Shown here piece by piece: positions 49,880-62,104 of a stretch of 64,000 nt of DNA. The notes under the pieces were generated by a model. It saw nothing but the letters and a program-made list of their open reading frames with translations. It was not told the DNA's origin and searched no databases. This DNA comes from Lepturacanthus savala. Lineage: Eukaryota; Chordata; Actinopteri; Scombriformes; Trichiuridae. Made by a program: the position numbers and the translations under genes. The stretch is from NCBI GenBank assembly GCA_030544235.1, contig CM060477.1:4431434-4495433 (forward strand), read 5' to 3'. Numbering within the stretch: position 1 is the stretch's first letter; every line of letters starts with the position of its first letter.

Positions 49880-50490
49880 TTCACAGCCTTATGTTCAACT
49901 GTAAATTACAGTTTATATATAAACTGTAATTATACTGTAAACTGTAAATATAAACACACACACACACACATATATAGATAGATCAATCGAAAAAATTAAA
50001 TAAAACTGTTTATTCTACAAATGCTCTTACAATGCTCTATGCTCTAATTTAAATTAACCATTAAATAGAAAAGTAAGTCAATACTGTTGCCTTTAATCTC
50101 AGTCACATGACTTAATTAACATTAATTAACTTTGAATACATATTGATCTATAATAATATTGATTGATCATTTGCACAGCTCTATGTTCAGTTGTAAATTA
50201 AAGCTACTTAACAGACATCACATGCACTTTTACATGTGATATGATCTAAGACTACAATAAGACACAGTTTACTTCCTGGTTTGAAATTAATTTACAGCTG
50301 CACATAATATTACATGTCAATTTTAAATTATACAAAAAAAGCTTATCTCTAAGATTGCTCGTATTATGCTCTATGTTCTTATTTAAATTAACAATTAAAT
50401 AGACAAGTAAGTCAATACTGTTGCCCTTTAATCTCAGTCATATGACACATTAATATTAATAAACTTTGAATAAACATTGATCTATAATAA
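49880..50490. repeat. Imperfect direct duplication, two units of about 290-335 bp
   Basis: Unit 1 (about 49880-50170) and unit 2 (about 50171-50490) share, in order, CACAGCYYTATGTTCARYTG, GTAAATTA, ATTTAAATTAA, AAGTAAGTCAATACTGTTGC, AATCTCAGTCA and TTGATCTATAATAA. Spacing between equivalent points grows from about 292 to 334 bp because of indels. Noncoding and probably repeat-derived. Confidence 0.75.
49905..49930. repeat. Perfect 26-bp palindrome
   Basis: ATTACAGTTTATA followed directly by its reverse complement with no spacer, inside unit 1 of the duplication and absent from unit 2. Confidence 0.85.
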
Positions 50491-51097
50491 CATTGGGTGA
50501 TGAGCTGTAGCTGCAGCAGTGGGGCGTGGCTCTCTGTATTTCACAGTATACTGAGTTTAAATGTAATGTCTTCATGCCGATTCATTTTAAAAAGAGTCAA
50601 TGAGGGAAGTCCAACACAGGACCAGTGGTTCACTATGGCAGACAGACAGGGATGTCAGTCCGGCTGCTGCGGTCCAGCCAGAGAACAACCCATTCGAGTG
50701 AGATTTATTAGTGTATTCTTTGTTCTGGAGAACAGCTAAATGATGCCGCAGGGACACCCACTACAGGTGCAAACCCTATCAATAACTCTCCAACTGTCCT
50801 GAGAGAACATTAGAGGTCAACGCCGGTTAATTCGGCAGCGGGAAAGGTCAACACGAAGGCATATGGCGAGAGTTGGGGAAAAGCTTTCAGGGACCGCTGG
50901 CAAACGAATGCTCCAGTGGAGGAAAAAAAAGAAGAAAAAAAGACTAGCAATTATATGGAAGAGTGGACGCGCTGCTCTTTTTAAAATATGACGACAAAGC
51001 AAGGGAGATGACACTTCAAAGGCCTTCATTGTCAAACGTAACAACAGAGCTGGTGTCCGTAAACAGAGATCATATGACTCCTCTAGGGGGGCAGCTG

Positions 51098-51133
<36 letters not shown>

Positions 51134-51169
51134 GAACCAGTATACAAGGAAAATCATTTTGTAATATTT
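50491..51169. other. Gene-free spacer with (GT)n tract
   Basis: GT microsatellite at about 51096-51132. The part 50500-50830 is moderately GC-rich and unique. No splice-supported exon. Confidence 0.35.
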
Positions 51170-51805
51170 AAGCTTTTCGTGGAATTCCCTTTAAATCAAA
51201 CAGACAGGGGGTTTCTTTCTAGATTTTACAGATCATACAGACAGAAATCCATCATGGACCAGGAACAGATACAACAACAAAATAAGGACAAACTGACTAA
51301 AATAACTCTTTTGTCCCTCATGCCATCAAACTGCTCAACTCCTCACTGGAGGAGGGAGGATAAACAGGAAAATGAACAGGAACCTAAACATGAAACCAGT
51401 GAAATCATACAACAATCATAACTATAACAGACAATGATGCCTCCAATAGTACTCCAACCCTAACCCTCTTTCTACTCTACTACTATTAATATAGTTATAT
51501 TTAGATATTTATTTAAACATTTCATAATAATGTATATAATAATGTATACAGAATAGGTAACCACGTGCACTTCATTTATTTATATTTTTCCCAATAATTC
51601 CATGTGCAATAATCTACTCACCTACCTCATACACTTACATGCACTTTTACAGTAACCATGTAGCAATAACAAAGGATTGTATAGGCATTTACTTATATTC
51701 TCAATGTTGCTGTTATTTAGGTGTTAGTTTTATAACAGTGCTGCGATGAGACGTGTTGGAGCTTCAACTGCACAAAGGGATCAATAAAATCATAACTAAT
51801 CTAAT
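51170..51805 (+). mobile_element. 3' end of a CR1/L2/Rex1-type LINE
   Basis: A decayed reverse-transcriptase C-terminus is legible at 51301-51363: NNSFVPHAIKLLNSSLEEGG followed by TAA. This is the SFxPxAxxLLN motif that closes many CR1/L2/Rex1-clade ORF2 proteins. It has an in-frame stop just upstream at 51298-51300. The AT-rich 3' untranslated part ends with ATCAATAAAATCATAAC and a short TAATC/TAATCTAA repeat near 51780-51805, as expected for a LINE tail. It is 5'-truncated and inactive. The 152-codon frame 50963-51421 partly overlaps in another frame. Confidence 0.65.
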
Positions 51806-53539
51806 CTAAACTTTCTGCCATGATAAAGTAGAATTCAATGAAGCTTCACTGAATTCAAGGTAAAGGGTGTGATTTTTTTTTTCTTAGCTGGAAAACCTTC
51901 CTGCACTGCTCTCACCTACACACACAACCCACCACTGGAAATTCTGTCAGAAATATTCTCCTGGAACAAATCAGTTGTCACAGTTTTGACTTAATGTAGA
52001 AGAAGGAAAAACCAAGAGTTTTTTTTATTATTCCTTATAAACTGCCCACGCAACACTACAGGATCACCGAGTGCTTTCGAGCAAGGCACCGGCAGGCTGT
52101 TAATACACCGGCCAGTTAGTAATCACGTAAATTATATTTGCACAGGTTTATGTTGAACAGGACGTACATTCCTCTTTTTATTTGCCCTGAAAGCTGTTCC
52201 GCCAAAAATCATTTAGAAAAGAAAAACAGGTGAAAAAAGTTGAAATATCTGCTCAGCTTTTAAACTAATATATGATTATACAGACAGGCTCAGGACAGGC
52301 GGAGTAGAACCATACGTCTGAGAGGCAAAGCAGACAGGGAAACCTTTTTTTCAACGGGTTAAAAGTGAAATGTTATTGAACGCTCATTCATCATGTTTTG
52401 CTGACTCTACTCCCAAGTCACATACATCACGTCGGACTTAATAGTCTGAAGAACATGATTTTTGACTGGGTTTTTCCTTTTAAGATGAAAAATGGCTGGG
52501 CGAAGGCATGTTTCTGTATTCCTTTAAAAAAAAAAAAATGATTCCATTGTGATGATTGTGCAAGAATGGAAACAGCTACTACCTTGCCAAATCTTTCTCG
52601 AGGGGATGATAAAAGACAGTAGCTTGCTGGTGTAAATCCAATTCTTTCCACCGTGAGTTTATGGAGGTAAAAAGCGTCCGCTGTTGCACCAGGAGCATAA
52701 AAAAAGTTCTGACATATGACTGATTATGTATTGCTGCCAAAATAATGCAAAGTGAAATCTCATTCAAAGTTATACAGTGTCCAACTGTGCATATATTTGA
52801 AATATTTATGCGTAGACCTGAATGCATTATGCTCTGCTGCCACCTCTCTTTTATCTGGGGAGAAAGTGAGTTTATGACTACAAAAACACTGACAATATTT
52901 CACATATTCTGTGAAATATTGAATTAATGTAATGGAAATTCAAAAATGTTATCATTTTATGGCAAGCAATAAACTTGAAACTCCTTTCTTGTATATCTGA
53001 CTAGAATATGAGTTGCAAACCCAGTAGGAAAAATGTTTACTCTGTAAAGTTTTCCCATTAACTCCACACACAAAGCAAGATCAACTACTTCATTGATTTC
53101 TCTATATAAGGCTTATATTTTGTCGCCTCTTGTTTTGATTAACTAGTTGAAGGTCAAAACATGCACTTTGTGTCCAAACAATAATTACAGACTGACATTT
53201 AAAAGTAAAGAAACTACCGCGGCAGCTGATAATTAATAACTTCAGTAACTGCCTATTAAGTGATAGAAAATCCTTGCTCTTTCTTGATCTAGATAAATGT
53301 GAAATTATTGTTGTGTCTTATTGCAGCAGTAACACTTTGGGAAAGAAATTGCCGCCGTCTTATTCACATGATGCACACACACACACACAAAAAAAAAGTT
53401 GCACCATGCCAATTATTGTAAACCTGTCAAAATGAACCCCAGCAATAACTCATCTATGTAATTATCAATTGATTGAAGCTGCTCACTGTGAAAAACACTT
53501 GGAAGCATAATACATCACTTTTAATGGTATTTCTTAATC
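51806..53539. other. Gene-free spacer
   Basis: No gene is recognised. Short poly-A tract near 52527-52538 and (AC)n near 53372-53388. Confidence 0.35.
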
Positions 53540-54290
53540 AGAATGCTCAGCAATCAGCAGAGACCAATTAGGGCCTGAGAGATAGAGACCCGCCATTAAT
53601 AATCAAACTTGGCTGCCTTCACATTGGCTCCATTCTCAAAAGGCTGCTGGAGCCATTTTTAAGTGGAATATTCATCTCAGAGTGCTAGGTTATTTAAAAA
53701 AAAACTTCTAAATGATTTGACTGGGAAAAGAAAGCTCGGGACTACTCTCAAAAAAAGCTACTGGAACTTCTATTTCCAAAGATTTTTTTAAATGACTACA
53801 GACTATAGATTAACTACAGTTTAAAGATTTCTCTCATAAAATCAAAAGGCTCCATTTCCAAGCGGTAATGAATTCATGTCCAGACAGGGGGAAAGGATAG
53901 ATCCATCTTGCAAATGCTGCGAAAAATAAATGTCTGCTCGGGAAAGCTATAAAATTACACCGCGGCCCACGAGGCGCCGAGCAATGACAAAAGATATCTT
54001 TACAGGGCTACCTTCAGCCACCAGCTTCTCCACATTATGCTCGGTTTTATCACAGCCAAAAAATGTCTGTGTCTTTGAATATTAAATTAAAGAAAAAAAA
54101 GTCAAACTGCATCATATAAAATATATGAGCTTGCATAGAGACGGAGGAGAAACATCGCCCTTCGTGTCCTTCTAAGCAGCAGTTTACTTCTCTCCGATTT
54201 CCACTCTTTGTTCCCTGAGCTGCAGATAGAAGCGGCCGTCACTTGACTTTCAAGACCTCTCCAATGAACTGGAAGGACATACAGAGAGGT
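53540..54290. promoter_or_regulatory. Large candidate conserved noncoding block
   Basis: Unique sequence with many AT cores: ACCAATTAGGG near 53565, CCATTAATAATC near 53593, TTTTTAAGTGGAATATTC (NKX2/TEAD-like) near 53656, GGTAATGAATTC near 53865. From 53930 to 54060 GC content rises with CpGs (CACCGCGGCCCACGAGGCGC). No repeat resemblance or exon. Its texture is that of clustered developmental enhancers. This is inference. Confidence 0.4.
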
Positions 54291-54398
54291 TAAGTAACCA
54301 TCTCATTTAAGCAGGCACAGTAGTATCGTCCTCTTCATTTATTATACATATATACACCAATAGCCCTATTTTTCATATTTAGGTGACCCACTCACACC

Positions 54399-55086
54399 TA
54401 AAATTGCAAAATTCCAGGAATTTTCTAAGTTGGGACCTTTCCATGGGATTTAATGGGAATTATATGGGAATAAACAGGAATTAATCCAATATTTAGGAAG
54501 TTAAGCGTTGGCCCTTAACAGGAAACTTAATTATATTTGGAACAAAATATATTGCAGCATATTCTTATCTAATAACCAGTAAAGCAAGTACCAATCCCAA
54601 AGCACAGGACTATTGAAGACACATTTGAGCCCACAGGCTATATAAAGCCAAGTAAGTTTTGATAATATTATGGGGTAAATATATTTGTTCTGTAATGGTA
54701 TTAAAGTTTAATTTGCAAATATTAAATAAAAATGTATTCATAGAGTAGTTTTATTCTACAGAAAAATTCCACATTCGCCATCTGATGTGTGGAAGCATTA
54801 TTTCTCACAAGCTGATGATGAGTGAAAGTCTTTGTGCATGTGTGAATATTGTGGAAAGACATACATGAAGAATGCTGCAAAAAAAGGCGGCAGCATATTG
54901 AGAAGTGCCAAAAACTTTTCTCAAGGCTCAAAACATTCAGCAGACAAGAGTTTCACTCCAGGGGAAAATTAAATCTGTTGTATCAGAGTCAGATTAAATA
55001 GAAATATTTCCAAAATTGCAGAGCTTAACTTCCAATGGAAAGTTTCTGGAAATTTACCAGGAATTTCCCGCCCCTTTGCAACCCTT
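54399..55086 (+). mobile_element. hAT-type MITE, 688 bp, copy A, with BED-finger relic
   Basis: Flanked by an exact 8-bp target-site duplication CTCACACC (54391-54398 and 55087-55094), the hallmark length for hAT elements. Ends are inverted: TAAAATTGCAAA on the left and TTTGCAACCCTT on the right. Inside, 54781-54905 on the plus strand reads SDVWKHYFSQADDE, a stop, then CEYCGKTYMKNAAKK, which is a recognisable BED zinc finger of a hAT transposase N-terminus. The catalytic domain is absent. A shorter relative is at 56971-57523 in the same orientation. Confidence 0.85.
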
Positions 55087-55094
55087 CTCACACC

Positions 55095-56089
55095 TAGTTT
55101 AAAGTCCCATATTTTACACTTGGTTTCATTAGATGTTTTGATATCTTTTCAATGAAAAAATATACTTGTGATATCAAGTTCTACAAATCACCTCCCTCTG
55201 CATACACACCGTGAACAAGAAGCCATTTCCAAATGAGAAGAGATGACTGATAGTGGGTTCTGCTATTAGCTCATTTCCATCTGCAGTGCTTTGGCAGGTG
55301 CACGCAAAACAATTAACACAAACACTTAAAAAACGTCATTTACATGCAGCACCACGCCACAGTCTCTATCACACCAACAATTATACAGACAAATCTACAA
55401 GCAGACGTCAACAATATAACCACCAGCACGTCCATCCTGTACAACTGATTAATTACAATTAATTACAATTAAAAACACAGAGTCACGGTCAAGGTGGTTT
55501 GGTATGGGGCCAATGTTTTATAAGCCGCTCTGGTCCTTGGAAGAACACGTCCAGCCTAAGGCAAACAAGCTGTAAATAGGATGTTATTACAGATGCACAT
55601 CACACCGCCTGTGAACATATGATTTATGTATCCTCTTAACTCAAAAAGCCACCTCTCAACTTGCACTGTTGGGAGTATGCAAATCGGACATGGCTGTAAG
55701 TCGCTGTTATGTATACTTCCATTAACTGTGAACCATTTACATATTCATTCCTCACTGGTGATAAATGAGGGGAAAAAAATTGAGTTTTACAGTTGCCTAG
55801 AAATAAAATACACAGTAGAGGATAAGGAAGCCACGATTTCACTAAATAAAAGGCAAACATGCTCCTGTCAGTTGAAGTGATTCTTCATAAATGAATCATG
55901 GTCATAATGATTTAGGAGAAATCCATATTGATATTGCACACACACTTTGTTTTCTATAAAAATATCAAGACAAACGGAAAAATCAAGGCAAAAAAAATGC
56001 CACCATGCAACATACTATATATGTGGCTGTTATGTAGTGGCACCGCTCAGATGACAGCAAACCTCAAATAGTTTTATTGTAATTTCCCA
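55095..56089. other. Gene-free spacer
   Basis: No gene recognised. Confidence 0.35.
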
Positions 56090-56300
56090 TGGTTCGGAAA
56101 AGAAAGGCAGGGGGAAATGAGTTCAAGTGACTTCAGTGATCGGTGAAATTTGTTTTCGTCTCAAAGTAATTTGAAGTCTGCTTTGCCTCAAGCAGACGGC
56201 GCTGGTTGAGTCTGACATTCCACCTCGGAACCTGTTCCAGCGGGCCTCTCTTTAAGCTCCGCTTCTCCTCAAGGCTGATTCAATTATTCAATTCTAAATA
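56090..56300. promoter_or_regulatory. Candidate conserved noncoding element
   Basis: Unique, GC-balanced sequence with TGACTTCAGTGATCGG near 56129 and CAATTATTCAATTC near 56281. No repeat resemblance. Judged by eye. Confidence 0.28.
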
Positions 56301-56962
56301 AATTATTACATAATGCATCCAAGTCCTTCTAAAGGGACACTGTATTCCTGAATACCGCCTGGTGCATTCTGATTTTCAAGCAGCACAAACATATCTAGAA
56401 TAGATTGTATGCTCTGGCATGGATGATGCTTACCCCAACGTAGCGATAAGATAGTAAAATCCACCTTGTTAAAAAGACTGAGCTCCATAAAAGCGACTAC
56501 CAGGGGAGGTGTGGCTGTCACATAGCTGCCGAGCTGAAATACTCCAGTGGCTGGGCTTAATGGGAGTCTGCATAAAACAACAAAACATGGCAGTACTTGG
56601 AACAGAGTAGTGATGGGCTACAAGATGGAAAGCATTTTTCCACGTCCACCCTCCTTTTCCATGGACCAAACCCGTGGTGTCATCATATGGGGCTAACAGG
56701 CTTAACCCGCCCCCTGTGGAGCCACTCACCACACAACAGCCTCACAGGCTGCAAGGGGCCCCCAAGACGAAGCCGAGCAGGCCCCAGTCCAAACCAAATC
56801 CTCAATCCCTGTCCCCAAACATGTCAAGTGAATTTAAGCCGTTTGTGTAGCTATACAATTATGGTAATGGCTTCATTTTTTCTCATCAAATAGGCTAACC
56901 ATTTTATTTTAGTTTTTTGCAGAAAGCCAAATATTTCCAAACCCTGCTTGAAATGACATTGG
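56301..56962. other. Gene-free spacer, GC-richer at 56480-56830
   Basis: The stretch 56480-56830 is unique and GC-balanced with overlapping open frames on both strands; no frame is protein-like. Confidence 0.3.
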
Positions 56963-56970
56963 TTTAAAGC

Positions 56971-57523
56971 TAGGGTTGCAAAATTCCGAGAATTTTCAAA
57001 GTTGGAAACTTTTTTCATGGGAATAAAGAGGAATAAATACACAAATTGAAATCATAATCTTGGCTGAAACAACCAGATTTAAAGGGATAGTTTCCCATTT
57101 GTGAAAAATCGCCCATTGTCATGATTCCCATCATCACAGCAATAGGTGCTTTACCTTTTTTGGTCGATACAAACTGTTTCCAGATCAGTGGAGCAGCTCA
57201 GCTACTACTACACTAATGGTATTTTTTGGTTTTCCTCATCAAACTCAGCAAATACACAACCCAGCAACCCTCAATGTGGTGCATGAAGCACAAGTTCTGT
57301 TATTATCTCATAGTGTGGTGAGGTAAGTTTACATAATATATATTATGCTGCAAATATATTTGATCTATAATGGTATTAATATTTAACTTGTAAATATTGA
57401 ATGTGTTCATACAGTAGCTAACTTGCTGGTGATTTAGGAGCATATGTTTTCCTGAGCCTAAGTTCCCATGGAAAGTTTCTGGAAATTTACCAGAAAATTT
57501 CCACCCCTTTTGCAACCCCCCTA
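56971..57523 (+). mobile_element. hAT-type MITE, 553 bp, copy B
   Basis: Exact 8-bp target-site duplication TTTAAAGC (56963-56970 and 57524-57531). Left end TAGGGTTGCAAAATTCC and right end GCAACCCCCCTA form the inverted termini. It shares TAATGGTATTAA, ATTT(G/T)TAAATATT-like sequence and the GGAAAGTTTCTGGAAATTTACCAG right arm with copy A. The middle holds sequence absent from copy A, including AAAGGGATAGTTTCCC. No open frame of transposase. Confidence 0.85.
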
Positions 57524-57531
57524 TTTAAAGC

Positions 57532-58339
57532 TATGGGTAAATCTGCAATTGGGTCCTTGCTGGGTATGTATTACTCTTTATGTCAGTGTATTTGTAATTT
57601 TTTTCAGTGCCATCAAACATCATAAGATACATTTAATTGAACATCATTAAAATGTTTTCAGAATTAAATAGCTTGTTTCAAAAAAACTACAGAAACAAAC
57701 TTCCAACTGAAATCGCCATTAATGGAGGAGGTTCAGAGCTTTAGTGCATTTTGAGACCATTTGGGTCTCCGAAGAGAGAAACTGCAGGCTTTTTAGAAAT
57801 ATGATACCGGCATCACTAGCCCATCAGTGACTGTGTTCAAGAGGGCATCTGAAGAGACTGCCTTTCATAGCTCACTGTTCTCTAAAGAGCTTCGGGTAGA
57901 GGAGGGGCGGGAGCACCGTGTTTGCTCTGCCTGCACATTAGCAAGTGTATTATGCTTTGTGATGCCAGATATTCTGCAGCATATTCAAGCAAAGATATCA
58001 CTACCGCTGAAAACCCAATAAAAGGCTGCAGTGGGAACAGCAGAAGAATTATTTATTTCCGCTGGTTATGATGAAACATTCCCTCCAACATGTTTTAGCT
58101 GTAGGCAAACACATGCACCGTCCTCGCGCTACTGAAGGGCGACAACTGTTTCTCCTCACTTACTGATTTCACTGCAAGGAAAACGCCAGCGACTGCAGAA
58201 TTTGTCCAAACATGTTTATCAGTAGACGTCGGAAATCACATTTTGAAATTAGTATTAATTAGGAGCCACAAACTTCACAGGTACAAATTATTTGCAAGTG
58301 TTAATTCGATGTAAAAAAAATAAATAAATAATAAAAATT
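57532..58339. other. Gene-free spacer
   Basis: No gene recognised. An A-rich stretch lies at 58310-58350. Confidence 0.35.
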
Positions 58340-58780
58340 TTTAAAAAATCGCCTCAATCTGCTCAGTCTTTGAAGGAAAACCACATCTTATCCTCCTTCC
58401 AAAACTCCTTCATCATCTTGATATCAAAGCGGCACACAGACCTTTGATACACTAACAAACAAGGCCACACGTCCTGAAAAACCCGCCATGATTAATGAGA
58501 TGCTGGATCTTTTAAAATGAGTTAAACAGAGCTCGCCTCGCTGCCTCCTCGGAGCAATTAAGTGACTGCGGGCCGTGGGTGAAGCTCGGACGCGGCTATT
58601 GTCTCCCAACAGGTAACAGTTAATTTAACTCGGGTCCTGCTGTCCTTTAAGTGCTGCCTTCGCCACTTCAGCACGACTACTTGAGCGGCAGAGGGAGGGG
58701 AAAAAAAAAGCCAAAGAAAAGATGGTCCAGCGTTGATGAGTTGCTCTGCACTCAGCTACCGTGTGCACCACTTATATAGA
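58340..58780. promoter_or_regulatory. Candidate conserved noncoding element
   Basis: Unique sequence with CpGs. It contains TTGATATCAAAGCGG near 58417 (TCF/LEF-like ATCAAAG), GATTAATGAG near 58490 and GCAATTAAGTGAC near 58554 (NKX2-like). No exon support. Confidence 0.35.
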
Positions 58781-59423
58781 TGGAAGCAATTTAACTATCG
58801 CAGGCTGTTTCTTAATGTTTGCTTACAGAGGGATCTGGAATGAGTTTCAAGTGGCACAAAAACAACACGGGTAAAGAACGAGTATGCATTCTGGATCGGT
58901 TTAAAAGCTGAAATCGGAGATATTAGGTTCCAATTATAGTTGAAATCACACATTTTGTCCACATTTAATTGAAGTGTCACCTTCTTTTTTTGTTGTTGTT
59001 TTGTCTTTTTAAAAGTGTCTGCCAACGCCTGTTCCTTTGTCTTTTTTTTAATCTGGAGGAGGTCTAAATCAAGCAACCAATCAGGTTTGGCTAGCATGAA
59101 CTAGCCAATCACAGCAACTCTGGAGTAGAGTGAAACGAGGCAGCAGAGAGACGGGCTGGAGGTTTTTGGAATGCGTATTTCTCAACTGCAGCTTGAAACA
59201 GTAGATTATGTCTGAGAACGAGGTTATTACTGGAACCATTTGGTAGTTAGAGCTGTATAAAACATCACAAGAATTCAACCACTGTGCCTTTAATTAATAG
59301 TTGCTGCTTGGACATCGTTTTAACTATTTGGTCAGAAAATGCACTTCTTAAACATGAAATGGAAGAAGACACTCTTCTAATTTTAGGTGCTGCACATGCT
59401 CCAGCACAGACTTTGTTTAGTTT

Positions 59424-59426
<3 letters not shown>
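58781..59426. other. Gene-free spacer with paired CCAAT boxes and a TATA-like string
   Basis: CCAATCAGG (59077-59085) and CCAATCACAG (59105-59114) are two NF-Y-type boxes 28 bp apart in the same orientation. TATAAAA occurs at 59256-59262, about 150 bp downstream, which is further than in a standard promoter. No exon follows that I can support. Confidence 0.3.

Positions 59427-59486
<60 letters not shown>
59427..59486. repeat. (AT)n microsatellite, about 60 bp
   Basis: Uninterrupted AT/TA dinucleotide array. Confidence 0.96.
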
Positions 59487-59489
<3 letters not shown>

Positions 59490-59719
59490 GTTTTAAGTGG
59501 CAAGCTTCAAATTAATGCAACAATGTGCACTCCAGGTTCAAGAGGTGCTCACACCATCGAAAACCAAACAAAAGACGTCTTCATTGTGAAAGTGTCAGGT
59601 TTTTTTTTTAATTTTTACAAAGAAAAATATCAGAGTAAGTAAATGATAAAAAAGAAAAACTAAATAATAAAATGCAGTAAATAAAAATTTTGTGGTTAAC
59701 ATGCAAGTTCAGGAAAGCA

Positions 59720-60480
59720 ACTTGGGTCATTTTAAAGTCAACCTGAAATGGAAAAAGCATTTTTTTTTTAGATCATATCCCTGGTCATAACCTTGCCAGA
59801 CGTTGCCAAAAAGAAGTTACAAAACATCTGTTTCTTCTCATTTTTGGAATTGCATGCACTTCTGTGACACATGACACGTCACCTTGCCTAAAAACGATGT
59901 GAACCAGTAGTGTCATTAGTGTCAATCAAGACCAGTATAACGTTAGCCTTGCAGGTGCCAGATCCGTCTCCCTGTACATCGGTTGATACTCTCCAAGTGT
60001 CATACCTCAATATTTCAATCATTTAACCAATCTGGCTTCCTCGCCTGTCATTACAGGTTTGTAACTGCGGACAAAAGTGGTTCAAAATGAACCTGCTCTC
60101 TCTCCATCCATTAAAACTGTTCTAACCCCAAAATACAAAGTACAGCTTCTACACACTCGATTCACACACTTAATTAAAATAGAGTGTGAGATCCTAATGT
60201 GCTGTACCTACAAGGGATTTTCTGCCTTTTCTCATTATTGCATCTTCCTCTGTCATTTTCAATGGATGTTGACCAATATTATATTACAGGTAAACTACAG
60301 GCAGAAGAAACTCGCTTTTATTGCATTTATATCTATATTGTGATTTCACTACATTCAATAGCTCTTTTGTTGCCTGTTTCCTAAAGTAACTTGTGAAAGA
60401 TTTTTATAATTATAGTGAAAATCTGCCAGGGGACGTGTTTGAAATCTAGTTATGAAAAACAGACTTTTTTTTTTCAAACT
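59720..60480. repeat. Possible old interspersed repeat
   Basis: The left side (AAAGTCAACCTGAAATGGAA near 59736) resembles the terminus of a common fish repeat, but internal sequence is too decayed to assign and no matching right end is evident. Confidence 0.3.
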
Positions 60481-60989
60481 TAAGGGAAAACGGTAGTAAA
60501 GCAGAGGCAGTAAAACATGCACAACTAGTTCTTCATTATGATGAGGGGGCGTTTTGGTCCAGATTGGCCTCTTTATAGGAATCAGCGAAATTGCCGGCTA
60601 GAGTCACACACATATATTAAACATCATGTGTATGTTCTTTCTTTAGTATTCATTCAAGAAGAATATACAGCATTTCATCTTTCCTACCTTCTTCTGCGCC
60701 TATGTAAGCCTCCTGTATTGGGATAATGGGACAAGAGACTGAAAAAAAAACAGCCTTGAGCAGGAGTATTGTAATTTGCTGACCATAACAACAGGAGTCA
60801 TTTTTTGCTCAGCCTTTAACTAATAGGATAAATGTCTCGGGGTAATTTCTAAATTAATTCCTCTGGCCAAATCAGGTCCCCGGGCCAAAGCGAATCATGT
60901 TTGGTGTAGAAGGATTATCCCCGAAAAAACTAGAGAAAACCACCAACTACTTCCACTGAGGTGAGGCTTGCCTGACATGGAGGGATGTG
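60481..60989. other. Gene-free spacer
   Basis: Nothing recognised. Confidence 0.3.
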
Positions 60990-61350
60990 TATCTACACAC
61001 ACACTTTTACACACACATCTATATCGCTGCTGATGCTGCAGCGTAATCATCCACCTACAGCGGCTGGTTATTCTAAACATGCAGAGGCGATTCTCCGTTG
61101 AGAAGACCCCGCTAAACGCCCCCTGGATCTGCATTGTTTTACCTCATTGAGTGCAGTGCTGTTCACGGGACTAGGGACTTAAAGCCCTTTAATCCCCCCA
61201 CCTTCATTCACAATAGCCTGCTAGGTTTTCAAATGCCATCAGTGGGGAAGTGTGTCCCGCTCCTCCTGCCCCCACATGTCCAGCCAGTTAATAACCAACA
61301 ACACCAGGAGTCCGTTTATCAAGTAACATAAGACAGGGAGTCTATTTATA
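60990..61350. promoter_or_regulatory. Candidate conserved noncoding element with a CTCF-like core
   Basis: Unique GC-balanced sequence. On the minus strand 61117-61129 reads GATCCAGGGGGCG, which keeps the CAGGGGGC heart of CTCF sites but lacks the first three consensus bases. Further cores include GCGTAATCATCC near 61041. No exon support. Confidence 0.33.
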
Positions 61351-62104
61351 TGGATTCATAGTAACATGCTTCAGGAGAGTTCCTACAGCATATGGACAGC
61401 AGATTACAAGTGATAATACTCCCATCAATAGATTCTCAGCCAAGTGAAAGCCCTGCTTGTCACTTGGAGAGCAGCGGCCGGTGCCTAAAAGAGACGGATT
61501 CATCTGTAACTCGAAGAGCGTCCCCTCACAACCTCTGAGATGTGTCCTCAGCACAGGCTGAACCGTAGCAACACATGAGGACCCGTGATGAGTGATGCTT
61601 TGTTGGCCGGAGGATGGACGAGCTCAAGTAATATAATATGTTGTAGAACACAAAGAGTGGGATCTCAGGAAACAATAAACCAACCAAGCATCAGACAGCC
61701 AAAAAAAAAAAGAATCAGGTCCTCCAGAATGTGGTTCCAATTAAATCTGTGCACTTGGGTATATTTGTTTGTTCATTTTTGCTTATTTTGGCAACAAACA
61801 ACAACAAATAATGGAAATATGGAGTGACCCAATTTGCTTTGTTTTGCATGATAATAGCACTAATAGTCCTCCTCATTAAAGGCTTAATGGCATAAAAGAG
61901 AAAACTGTAATAATGGAATTAAAAGGATGTTAAATGTTCTTTTTTATATGGAGATTTCAGGCCTGCAGCAGCGGCTGTCACGCTGTTTTCAGACCTTTAA
62001 ACCGAATACTGTACTACACGTGACTGGTTGACGGTATCCCCCCTAACCTGCTCAGTTTCTGTCACAAGGTTTCGTTTTTTTTATTTCTCGATGTTAAGTT
62101 AGTT
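61351..62104. other. Gene-free spacer upstream of the CpG island
   Basis: Poly-A tract near 61701-61711. No exon is supported. Confidence 0.35.

Noticed and set aside
50963..51421. 152-codon open frame
   Set aside because: It spans a (GT)n tract and then an out-of-frame reading of a LINE 3' end.
51455..51468. CCAACCCTAACCCT, telomere-like
   Set aside because: Only two units, inside a LINE 3' region. Not an interstitial telomere array.
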